This document shows positions 35,533 to 41,774 of a DNA stretch of 41,774 bases, one piece after another. The position numbers and the translations under genes were made by a program. Each line of letters starts with the position of its first letter. Position 1 is the stretch's first letter. Origin of the DNA: Lachnospiraceae bacterium UBA3850 (GTDB lineage: Bacteria > Bacillota > Clostridia > Lachnospirales > Lachnospiraceae); contig DGHK01000059.1 in assembly GCA_002392655.1 (NCBI GenBank), positions 62,643 to 104,416 of the forward strand. The letters run 5' to 3'. A model generated the notes under the pieces. The model was not told where the DNA came from. It saw nothing but the letters and a program-made list of their open reading frames with translations, and did not search any database.

Positions 35533-35616
35533 GCCGGCGTGTTGGAATTGGCAGACAAGGCAGACTCAAAATCTGTTGGTGGTAACACCGTGCGGGTTCG
35601 ACCCCCGCCGCCGGCA
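35533..35616 (+). tRNA. tRNA-Leu (anticodon CAA)
   Basis: A full cloverleaf can be drawn: the acceptor stem GCCGGCG pairs with CGCCGGC, the T arm is GCGGG-TTCGACC-CCCGC, and the anticodon loop CTCAAAA lies between CAGA and TCTG. The discriminator is A, and a long variable arm is present as expected of a class II tRNA-Leu. The anticodon CAA reads UUG. The 3' CCA is not encoded. It is the only plus-strand gene between 1.2 and 40 kb. Confidence 0.95.
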
Positions 35617-35631
35617 ATATAGTATAAACAT

Positions 35632-35655
35632 AGGTCTCCTAATGGAGGCTTTTTT
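35632..35655 (+). terminator. Rho-independent terminator of tRNA-Leu
   Basis: An 8-bp stem with two G-U pairs (35632-35639 with 35644-35651) and a four-base loop ends in six T's. It lies 15 bases after the tRNA and its T-run touches the convergent gerW stop codon. Confidence 0.7.
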
Positions 35656-36070
35656 ATACTTCAGTATCCTCCAGGCCTTCAGCATATTCTTCTATCTGTT
35701 CCATTTCGTCATCAGTTACCTGCTTACGATTTATGACCTGCTTAAGCTTATCAGCAGCCTCAGGAATCATCTCGATAACCTTGGCAAGACTTCCCTTTTC
35801 AGCATTTACATTTATTATCTGTGAATAACCATCCTTGATAACAATAATAGCTGATGGTGAGAGCTTTCCACCCATTCCACCGGAAGTTGCATCACTTCTC
35901 TTTCCACCAAATGCACCTGCTCCGACAGAAAAGTTTACATCACAAAGTGGTATTATTGTTGTATCGCCAATGTTTATAGGCTCCCCGACAACAGATTTTG
36001 TAGTGAGAAATGCGTCCATTCCTCTGAATAAAGTAGCTACAGTAGCATTGAATTCATTTCCATTAGCCAT
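35654..36070 (-). CDS. ytfJ: GerW/YtfJ-family sporulation protein
   Basis: 138 residues with the family pattern: VVGEPINIGDTTIIPLCDV (about residue 29), VGAGAFGG, a Gly-rich segment, GKLSPSAIIVIKDG, and a helical C-terminus. B. subtilis YtfJ/GerW is a forespore-expressed protein needed for normal spore germination; homologues also occur in species not known to sporulate. Directly upstream lies the DUF2953 (YtfI-like) gene, which matches the B. subtilis ytfI-ytfJ pair. GGAGG precedes the ATG. Confidence 0.92.
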   Translation of the reverse strand: MANGNEFNATVATLFRGMDAFLTTKSVVGEPINIGDTTIIPLCDVNFSVGAGAFGGKRSDATSGGMGGKLSPSAIIVIKDGYSQIINVNAEKGSLAKVIEMIPEAADKLKQVINRKQVTDDEMEQIEEYAEGLEDTEV

Positions 36071-36091
36071 ATATATTAACCTCCAAATTAT

Positions 36092-37135
36092 TTATATCTT
36101 TTTAGCGAGCTTATATGTTCGCCAGAAATCACGACTTATTAATAATCTCAGCGCAGGACCTACTATTCTAAATATGTAAATCCTTCCCTTTATATCTACA
36201 TTTGCTTCGATAACCTTGTGATAAAAATCAGGTTCTATTTCGAGCCATCTACCATATAGTGGATATACTCTCGCCAGCCTACCCAACATCTCACCGGTAC
36301 TGGCTGCTGAGCTGAGTCCGAACCTGAGATATCCAGAACTCTTTTTAGGCTTTATCGTACCAAATAATCTCTTTATAATCTTAAAAGCTCTTTTAAAGGT
36401 TTTTTGAACAAAAGGTTTTTCGATAAATTGTTCTACATGTTCAATCTTCGTAGCTATCTTATCGCACTTTAGTACAAGCTCGTCCGTTTTGTTACTTATT
36501 TTTTCAAGCCCGTCATCTATCTTATCTAGTACGGATAAACCTTCCTCGGTTTGTATCTCACTAATTACCTCAGCTTCCGTATCTAACATATCAGTATCTG
36601 TAGCTACCGTATCAATAACTTCCGTTTGAGTAGCTTCCTTTGCAGTAGTTTCAGTATCTTCCGATTCTTGAGCTATGGCATCTTCAGGAGTATCAACACT
36701 TTCAGATGTTTCCTCTGCCTTCTGACCTCCTGCTTCTACGTCAGACGTTTCATTTTCTGATCCTTCGGCACTACTATCCTGAGAAGGTTCATCAAAGAAA
36801 CCACTTCCGGAAAAGTCGTCGTCTGGATCAAGGTCCATTACATCAATTCCATCTTCATCATCTTCATTATCTTTTTTATTCTCAGAATTAAGTAATGTAA
36901 AGAATAAAAACTTGACCTTATATTTGAGTCCTTCGCCCTTTACAAAACTAGCAACTGTTTTTACAAATATGTACCTGATTTTCAAGTCCACATTGGTATT
37001 ATCCTCATTATGATCAGCCTTTATTCTGTAACATATCGGACAAAATAGAACAAGAAGAAGCAAAAAAACAACAATACCGATTACTACCAGAAGTACTATT
37101 CCTATTATTTTCAGTATGGCAAGTAATATACTCAT
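36092..37135 (-). CDS. ytfI: DUF2953 (YtfI-like) membrane protein with acidic linker
   Basis: 347 residues. The N-terminus is hydrophobic (about 5-33). A region like the start of DUF2953 follows (YRIKADHNEDNTNVDLKIRY), then a long Glu/Thr/Asp-rich low-complexity insert (about 85-205). The C-terminal domain (about 245-347) has LRFGLSSAASTGEMLGRLARVYP and IKGRIYIFRIVGPALRLLI, typical of YtfI. YtfI is a sporulation-linked protein of unknown activity. It is much longer than the B. subtilis homologue because of the insert. Its ATG overlaps the stop of the upstream 112-residue gene by four bases. Confidence 0.82.
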   Translation of the reverse strand: MSILLAILKIIGIVLLVVIGIVVFLLLLVLFCPICYRIKADHNEDNTNVDLKIRYIFVKTVASFVKGEGLKYKVKFLFFTLLNSENKKDNEDDEDGIDVMDLDPDDDFSGSGFFDEPSQDSSAEGSENETSDVEAGGQKAEETSESVDTPEDAIAQESEDTETTAKEATQTEVIDTVATDTDMLDTEAEVISEIQTEEGLSVLDKIDDGLEKISNKTDELVLKCDKIATKIEHVEQFIEKPFVQKTFKRAFKIIKRLFGTIKPKKSSGYLRFGLSSAASTGEMLGRLARVYPLYGRWLEIEPDFYHKVIEANVDIKGRIYIFRIVGPALRLLISRDFWRTYKLAKKI

Positions 37136-37470
37136 GTAATTTTCTCACCACCTATCTGAAAGTAGCTGTTTATGTCCGGAGAATTGTACTTTTCGTATAC
37201 ATCTTCCAAAATGTCTGATACAACCCTCTTAGCACCATCACGACTTTTGGCTATACCAAACACAGCAAGCTTTCTTTTTTGTTTTCTGTAAAACGGCTGC
37301 AGAAGTTCATTATAGTTATATATCTCCATGATCCCCGCCTCAAACATAGGTTCTGTGACCACATAAAGTCCGGGAACAGGTCTTCTTGCTGCTACCTTAC
37401 GAAGCATCTTCTTGAAGCATTTTTCTGTATTAAATTCGCTGTAAACATTGTCAACTACACGAAATTTCAT
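37132..37470 (-). CDS. Small conserved-looking protein, function unknown
   Basis: 112 residues, basic and mixed alpha/beta, without signal or membrane segment. Features include RRPVPGLYVVTEPMFEAGIMEIY in the middle and a helical, Lys/Arg-rich second half (FGIAKSRDGAKRVVSDILED). I recognise no family. It sits between the 466-residue helical protein (7-base gap) and the YtfI-like gene (4-base overlap), with GAGG before its ATG. The tight coupling suggests it acts with one of these neighbours. Confidence 0.75.
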   Translation of the reverse strand: MKFRVVDNVYSEFNTEKCFKKMLRKVAARRPVPGLYVVTEPMFEAGIMEIYNYNELLQPFYRKQKRKLAVFGIAKSRDGAKRVVSDILEDVYEKYNSPDINSYFQIGGEKIT

Positions 37471-37477
37471 AATACCT

Positions 37478-38878
37478 CTAAATCATCATATCGTTTATTA
37501 TATCTCTGCAGGCTGTAAGCTCTGATTTATCAGAACAGCTAGAAAGTGCATAAGAGAAATAATCAAGTATCTCCTGCTGTGAATTAAAGAAGACAGGCAT
37601 AAGTGACAGAACCTTAGCCATAACACTTCTTTTTTCAAGCTTACCCATATCTGTAAATGCTTTCTTGAAATCCTCTGTGAGTTCATCCTTTAATCCAATG
37701 ATAAAGCCCTCATCAGCTTCTTCATTAATAATTGTAAATTCATTATTATTTATATCCATAAAGAGAGAGGATGAGGTGAGCATATCTGCCTTCTCGAGAT
37801 CATTAAATCTATCTCTGATACTCTCATTTTCAAACATCTCTGAATATGTAGAAGAAAGATCCTCCAGATAAGAATCAGCAAATGCAAGCTCCTCATATGC
37901 TCTTTCCTGGGCACCCTCTAATTCAACAAACAGCTTATCAAAGCTTTCTGATGCAGCATATATATCATCAGCTGAAACAAGCTCTTCTAATATACGAGCT
38001 GCAGCCTTGTACTGCTCAGTATATATATCCTTGTCAGCATACTTATATGTATAGAGAACTATGAGAACATCGTTTATGATCTCAGTGAGCATCAGATAAT
38101 CAGTAACATATGCCTGTATAAGACCGGCAGCTTTATCCAGCATAGGTTTCAGGTTGTCATACTGCTCCTTGTTTAAAGCGCTGTAATCAGTTGATTTAAG
38201 CTCGCTATATATCTCGTACACTTCCGGATAAAACTCCTGAAGATTGTCAGGCATACTGAGAAGCGCACCATCTCTGATAGTCTGAACAAAATCCTGAGCC
38301 GATTTCTTCTCTCCACCCTTATATATAAATAAAGAATTAGAGATTATATCAAAGAAACGGTTCTTTGCCATTCTTACGGGAAGCTGAGCTATAAAATCCT
38401 GAATACGCGTATTTATAAGCATTTTATCCTTATCTGAAAATACATATTCATACATACTGTTAGCCAGCTGATCCGTGTCTATACTTTCATCTATAGTACC
38501 GAGTATCTCAGGTTCTTTTCTGTTAAGTATATATTCATATATCTCGAGAGCATCAGTATAAGCGGTAAGTATCTTCATTCTTTCGGTAATCTTATCTCTT
38601 ATTTCAGACACATCATCTATACAGCCTTCTGTATCATTATCTATATAGATACCTCTGATTGCATTATTGATAATATCTATATATTCTTCTATCTCTTCTC
38701 TTCTCGAGAGATCAATCTCTTCAGACATCTCATATAATGTGAAGAGATTCATAGACATCTTAATAGTTGCATATTCGCTGAAAAGCGCTGCCAGATGCTT
38801 CTGGTATTTTATCAACGCCTCTTCTCTTTTTATATCAGCACTTATATCCGTTATAAGCTTCTTTATTTCCTTATTCAT
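37478..38878 (-). CDS. Large all-helical cytosolic protein, function unknown
   Basis: 466 residues, acidic and almost entirely helical by inspection (long Leu/Ile/Glu/Lys heptad-like stretches), with no signal peptide, membrane segment or metal motif. I recognise no family. Its start overlaps the end of the rhomboid-like gene by eight bases, and GGAG lies upstream of the ATG at 38878. A scaffold or adaptor role would fit but is not shown. Confidence 0.75.
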   Translation of the reverse strand: MNKEIKKLITDISADIKREEALIKYQKHLAALFSEYATIKMSMNLFTLYEMSEEIDLSRREEIEEYIDIINNAIRGIYIDNDTEGCIDDVSEIRDKITERMKILTAYTDALEIYEYILNRKEPEILGTIDESIDTDQLANSMYEYVFSDKDKMLINTRIQDFIAQLPVRMAKNRFFDIISNSLFIYKGGEKKSAQDFVQTIRDGALLSMPDNLQEFYPEVYEIYSELKSTDYSALNKEQYDNLKPMLDKAAGLIQAYVTDYLMLTEIINDVLIVLYTYKYADKDIYTEQYKAAARILEELVSADDIYAASESFDKLFVELEGAQERAYEELAFADSYLEDLSSTYSEMFENESIRDRFNDLEKADMLTSSSLFMDINNNEFTIINEEADEGFIIGLKDELTEDFKKAFTDMGKLEKRSVMAKVLSLMPVFFNSQQEILDYFSYALSSCSDKSELTACRDIINDMMI

Positions 38879-39824
38879 TAGTCATTCTCCTGACATGCTC
38901 ATGAGTATATAAGTGTTCTGAGCAATATTCATAGTTTCCTTCACATTTAGAACAGAATCTGAAATCCATCATAGGACTGTTTAGATCAGTTCTGCCGCAA
39001 ACTGCACACTTATGCACCGGAACACCAGGTGGGTTTCCGGTACCCGGCGGGATGATTCCCGACTTAGGTCTAAACTGTATGGTTCCGTCTTCATTATAAG
39101 TATTCTTCGGACGTTTCTGCATAGCTTTGACGAAATTTGCTTTTCGTCGACGGTCCGCAAGGGACGGTGCTGTTTTCTTTCTGTTTATAAAGAAATATAT
39201 AAAATAATTTGTAAGCAGTCCGATTATGATAAGCTTGGTGAAAAACCCTTCAGAAATAAAGAGATATAGCATATAGATAAGGTCTATATAACCAAGCCAT
39301 TTCATCTTGAGAGGAAGTACGAAATACAGATAAACTATATTGTCTCCGCCAACAACAGTAAATGCAAGGAATATACTGATCAGAAAATAATGAGTTATGC
39401 CATCACCGGCAAAGACAAAATCAGCTATATCAACCTGCTTACTAAAATGCATGATATAAAATGCACCAAGAAGAACAAGTATATCTGTAAGTATAATACT
39501 TCCGAAGATATACAGATTAAACATAAATCTTCCCCATATCTGTTCAAGTGATTTAGCTAAAGAATAGTAAAAGAACAACATAATAGGAAGCAGAATAAGT
39601 GTAAGTCCATCTGGGCTGTATGGTATAGTGAAAATCCAGGTGAAAAGTCTCCAGTACTCATGTTCTACTACTATGTAATAAGGACTAAGAACCATCTTAA
39701 GCGCTAGCTCCGGAGATGCAAAATAAAATAAATAAGATAAGATCACACATAATGGTATACCTATATAAAGCTTAGGAATACCATATCTATCAAGATCCTT
39801 TTTTCTTTTGAAGCCTTTACTCAT
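38871..39824 (-). CDS. Rhomboid-like multi-pass membrane protein with C-terminal Cys/His module
   Basis: 317 residues with about six membrane segments between residues 18 and 215. Elements typical of the rhomboid/derlin superfamily are EYWRLFTWIFTIP after the first segment, SLEQIWGRFMFNLYIFG, and LPLKMKWLGYIDLIYML. The protease dyad is absent: no GxSG is found in the fourth segment and no matching His in the last. After a basic linker comes a Cys/His module (about 270-312): CAVC, CSKC, CSEH and HEH, a probable two-zinc site. Derlin-like proteins bind or move membrane proteins instead of cutting them. A GAGG site and a clear promoter precede it, so it heads the run toward the sporulation pair. 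Confidence 0.75.
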   Translation of the reverse strand: MSKGFKRKKDLDRYGIPKLYIGIPLCVILSYLFYFASPELALKMVLSPYYIVVEHEYWRLFTWIFTIPYSPDGLTLILLPIMLFFYYSLAKSLEQIWGRFMFNLYIFGSIILTDILVLLGAFYIMHFSKQVDIADFVFAGDGITHYFLISIFLAFTVVGGDNIVYLYFVLPLKMKWLGYIDLIYMLYLFISEGFFTKLIIIGLLTNYFIYFFINRKKTAPSLADRRRKANFVKAMQKRPKNTYNEDGTIQFRPKSGIIPPGTGNPPGVPVHKCAVCGRTDLNSPMMDFRFCSKCEGNYEYCSEHLYTHEHVRRMTNE

Positions 39825-39894
39825 TAGTTTAACCTCAGATATAACTAAAATTTAAGTTTGTGAGTCTGTTTCAGAACATAAAACCACATAGTGC

Positions 39895-39923
39895 ATTATA
39901 CGACATATAGTGTTAAAACTCAA
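39895..39923 (-). promoter_or_regulatory. Sigma-A promoter of the rhomboid-like gene run
   Basis: On the minus strand TTGAGT (39923-39918), a 17-base spacer and a consensus TATAAT (39900-39895). The predicted start gives a leader of about 65 bases before the ATG at 39824. The -35 lies within an inverted repeat. Confidence 0.7.
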
Positions 39924-39931
39924 GTTTTGAC
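39912..39931. promoter_or_regulatory. Inverted repeat, candidate operator between divergent promoters
   Basis: GTTAAAACT-CA-AGTTTTGAC forms a 9-2-9 inverted repeat with one G-T mismatch. It covers the -35 of the minus-strand promoter and overlaps a second, weaker plus-strand -35 candidate (TTGACC, 39927-39932, with TATAGT at 39949-39954). A dimeric regulator could bind here; none is identified. Confidence 0.4.
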
Positions 39932-39965
39932 CAATATTTATACAAAAATATAGTGATTTATACAT

Positions 39966-39994
39966 TTGAAATAATTTCTTATTTTATATATAAT
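39966..39994 (+). promoter_or_regulatory. Sigma-A promoter of the YesL/AraC pair
   Basis: TTGAAA (39966-39971), a 17-base spacer and a perfect TATAAT (39989-39994). Transcription would start near 40001, which rules out the upstream TTG at 40000 as start codon of the next gene and supports the ATG at 40030. Confidence 0.8.
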
Positions 39995-40029
39995 ACTCAT
40001 TGTATGAAAGATATAAGGATGGAAATAAA

Positions 40030-40740
40030 ATGGCTGAGGAAAATATAACAGAAGAAAAGAAAAAGTTTGACGATGAGGAAGAAAAAGAACAACATTTAAC
40101 CTTCCCCCAGAAGCTGCTTAGAATGTTTCAGCGTTTTGGAGATCTCTTCTTCTTAAATGTTTACTTTACAATTACATGTATACCAATAATAACAATAGGT
40201 GCATCTATCACCGCACTTTTTACAGTGACTAATAAAATGGTTCAAAATGAGGAAGGACCCATTCACCAGACATACCTGAGGGCCTTCAAAGAGAATTTTA
40301 AGCAGGCGACCATCATATGGCTGTTAGATCTGCTATATATCGGATCAATGGTACTGGAATATATCTATTGCATGGGACACACGGATCAGATATCCAAGGT
40401 ACTGTTTATAATGGTCGGTTTTCAGTTTTTCCTGTTTGCACTTGCATTTCCGCTTCAATTCCCATTATTATCCAGATATGAGAACAGCATAGGAAAAATA
40501 ATGCTTAACTCGCTTATTATTGCATTTGCAAGACCCAGTATATGGTTCAGAATGTTCTTTATATGGGCACTTCCATTTGCACTATATTATGTCAGCATAA
40601 AAGCACTTATTTATACATGGTACCTGTGGGGACTCATCTTCACGGCCTTATTCGCATATATTTGTTCTACATTTCTTATTCCTTTTTATGAGGAGATGGA
40701 GAACCCGGCCGAAGATGATGAAGAAGAAATTAGCAATTAA
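40030..40740 (+). CDS. YesL-family (DUF624) membrane protein
   Basis: 236 residues from the ATG at 40030, which has AAGGATGG seven bases upstream. After an acidic N-terminus come five or six hydrophobic segments (about 40-215), including FFLNVYFTITCIPIITIGAS with the internal Pro-Ile pattern typical of DUF624. The tail is acidic. YesL proteins accompany carbohydrate ABC transporters and their regulators in Firmicutes; their molecular role is unknown. An AraC-type regulator follows 11 bases later, and the end of a probable sugar permease lies beyond it. Confidence 0.85.
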   Translation: MAEENITEEKKKFDDEEEKEQHLTFPQKLLRMFQRFGDLFFLNVYFTITCIPIITIGASITALFTVTNKMVQNEEGPIHQTYLRAFKENFKQATIIWLLDLLYIGSMVLEYIYCMGHTDQISKVLFIMVGFQFFLFALAFPLQFPLLSRYENSIGKIMLNSLIIAFARPSIWFRMFFIWALPFALYYVSIKALIYTWYLWGLIFTALFAYICSTFLIPFYEEMENPAEDDEEEISN

Positions 40741-40751
40741 GGAGTATTTAG

Positions 40752-41702
40752 ATGGCTGATTTAGAAAACAGAGAGGTTCCTGAGAAGTATCAACAGCCCG
40801 ATTCTGAATTTGTCGGAAGAATCGTAAGGAACAGAAAAGAGTTTGTAACCTACAACTCTACTTCACATGTAAGGATCTGGTATAACAACCAGTCAGAAGG
40901 ATATGCGCTTCACTCTCACGAAGCATTTGAAGTATGTATCTGTGTTCAGAACACATATGTTTGTCACGCAAATAATACAAAGCATGTTTTAAAAGAAGGG
41001 GATATACTTATTATTCCGCCAAATATGCTTCACGAATACATAAATGACAGCTATGGAATCAGATTTATCTATCTGATTGAGATGAACAATTTCTATCAAT
41101 CTCAGGATTACAAAACGATAGAACCGCTTTTGTTCCATACTCTTCTCATTAATAATGAAACCTGCCCGGACATATATGATAACGTATATAAACTCTTCAT
41201 GGACATGAACTCAGTTTATTTTACAAACACTAACTTCTGGGAGACCACAATCTATATCAAGATGTATCAGGTTTTCGTTGAGATAGCAAAGCATGCAGAA
41301 AATGCCGTTAAGAAGGAAACACTAAACTCCTCTCAATCTATTAACCGTATCAATGCACTGCTGAAGTATATCGATATCAATTATTCAGAGGAAATATCCA
41401 CTGAATATGCAGCAGATTTTACAGGATTTTCAAAGTATCATTTTTTGAGGCTGTTTAAAATACAAACAGGATATACATTCCATGATTATCTGACCCTGAA
41501 GAGGATAAATGTAGCTGAGAATCTCCTTATGACGGATATGCCGATAACTGATATAGCATTTCAGAGTGGATTTAACACTCTCCCATCCTTCTGCAGAGCT
41601 TTTAAAAAATACACAACATATTCTCCGAGCGATTATAAGAAGCTCAGGTTAAAAACTCTTGAGAATTCTCATGGAGAAAGCATTGAAAAAGACTACCCAT
41701 AA
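40752..41702 (+). CDS. AraC-family transcriptional regulator
   Basis: 316 residues. The N-terminal cupin sensor domain (about 30-110) contains LHSHEAFEVCICV and LKEGDILIIPPNMLHEY. The C-terminal double helix-turn-helix (about 210-310) contains YAADFTGFSKYHFLRLFK, LTLKRINVAENLL and the signature DIAFQSGFNTLPSFCRAFKK. Such regulators usually sense sugars and activate nearby transport or glycosidase genes. AAGGAG overlapping the yesL-like stop is its ribosome site, so the two are co-transcribed. Target genes are probably the convergent sugar transporter, cut off by the window edge; that is inference. Confidence 0.93.
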   Translation: MADLENREVPEKYQQPDSEFVGRIVRNRKEFVTYNSTSHVRIWYNNQSEGYALHSHEAFEVCICVQNTYVCHANNTKHVLKEGDILIIPPNMLHEYINDSYGIRFIYLIEMNNFYQSQDYKTIEPLLFHTLLINNETCPDIYDNVYKLFMDMNSVYFTNTNFWETTIYIKMYQVFVEIAKHAENAVKKETLNSSQSINRINALLKYIDINYSEEISTEYAADFTGFSKYHFLRLFKIQTGYTFHDYLTLKRINVAENLLMTDMPITDIAFQSGFNTLPSFCRAFKKYTTYSPSDYKKLRLKTLENSHGESIEKDYP

Positions 41703-41719
41703 AATGAGTAGTCTTTTTT
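41686..41719 (+). terminator. Rho-independent terminator after the AraC-type gene, bidirectional
   Basis: An 11-bp perfect stem (AAAAAGACTAC at 41686-41696 with GTAGTCTTTTT at 41708-41718), with a loop of 11 bases and a T-run. The 5' arm overlaps the end of the coding region. The minus strand also ends in T's, so it can serve the convergent permease gene. Confidence 0.85.
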
Positions 41720-41743
41720 AAAGTCTTCACCTGATATATATCT

Positions 41744-41774
41744 TTAACTCTTTACACCACCAAGTGCAACACCG
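41744..41774 (-). CDS. C-terminal end of a probable carbohydrate ABC transporter permease (partial)
   Basis: Only the last nine codons are inside the window: GVALGGVKS followed by TAA. This ending is characteristic of MalG/YtcP-type inner-membrane permeases of sugar ABC importers (usual form like GxxxGxVKx), and the YesL/AraC pair is the normal company of such transporters. The evidence is a very short stretch, so the call stays tentative. Confidence 0.5.
   Translation of the reverse strand, partial: GVALGGVKS

Noticed and set aside
35477..35617. In-frame N-terminal extension of the wall-binding protein (MPAAGVEPARCYHQQ...)
   Set aside because: It is the antisense reading of tRNA-Leu. The ATG at 35476 has a strong ribosome site and begins a proper signal peptide.
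40000..40029. Upstream TTG start for the YesL-like gene
   Set aside because: It coincides with the predicted transcription start of a consensus promoter; the ATG at 40030 has a correctly spaced ribosome site.

Overview
The window is AT-rich DNA from a Gram-positive, low-GC Clostridia. It is most likely a member of the Lachnospiraceae. Three things support this: the gene families, including spore-type YtfI/YtfJ homologues, RecU and a YnbB-like PLP enzyme; cell-surface proteins with tryptophan-rich wall-binding repeats and CxxC repeats; and strong Shine-Dalgarno sites. Genus assignment from sequence alone is not secure. Almost every gene lies on the minus strand in long, tightly packed and often overlapping runs. 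Plus-strand exceptions are a tyrosine recombinase at the left edge, one tRNA-Leu(CAA), and a YesL/AraC pair at the right edge.

Reading the minus strand from right to left, the first block (39.8-35.7 kb) starts at a clear divergent promoter. It holds a rhomboid-like membrane protein with a C-terminal zinc-type module, two unknown proteins, and the YtfI (DUF2953) and YtfJ/GerW sporulation pair. A tRNA-Leu with its own promoter and terminator interrupts the run and faces a small wall-binding protein. Next come galE, a TPR membrane protein, a NOL1/NOP2/Sun methylase, a small membrane protein, an RluA-type pseudouridine synthase, recU and nadE (34.6-27.2 kb). The translation-fidelity and mismatch-repair block follows: miaB, mutS, mutL, miaA, ynbB-like (27.2-18.5 kb).

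From 18.5 to 5.8 kb there is a cell-envelope and morphogenesis block: radC, mreC, mreD, a very long PBP2 (mrdA), rodA, a methylglyoxal-synthase homologue, a D,D-carboxypeptidase, an HlyD-like anchored protein, yggS, sepF, divIVA, aroB and lspA. Neither mreB nor minCDE is present at the places where relatives often carry them. That is reminiscent of ovococci, which elongate with MreC/MreD/RodA/PBP2 but without MreB. Two large paralogous surface proteins with beta-helix-like and wall-binding domains follow lspA, the first overlapping it by 17 nt. A small lipoprotein and a terminator end the run, facing the recombinase.

The most unusual points are these. The methylglyoxal synthase homologue in the elongation cluster has lost the catalytic aspartate (GGDQQ has become GGVQQ) and a second active-site aspartate. 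The morphogenesis cluster lacks MreB and Min. An HlyD-like adaptor is encoded without a transporter. A rhomboid-like protein without the protease dyad is joined to a Cys/His module beside sporulation genes. No CRISPR array, insertion sequence, prophage or riboswitch was seen.
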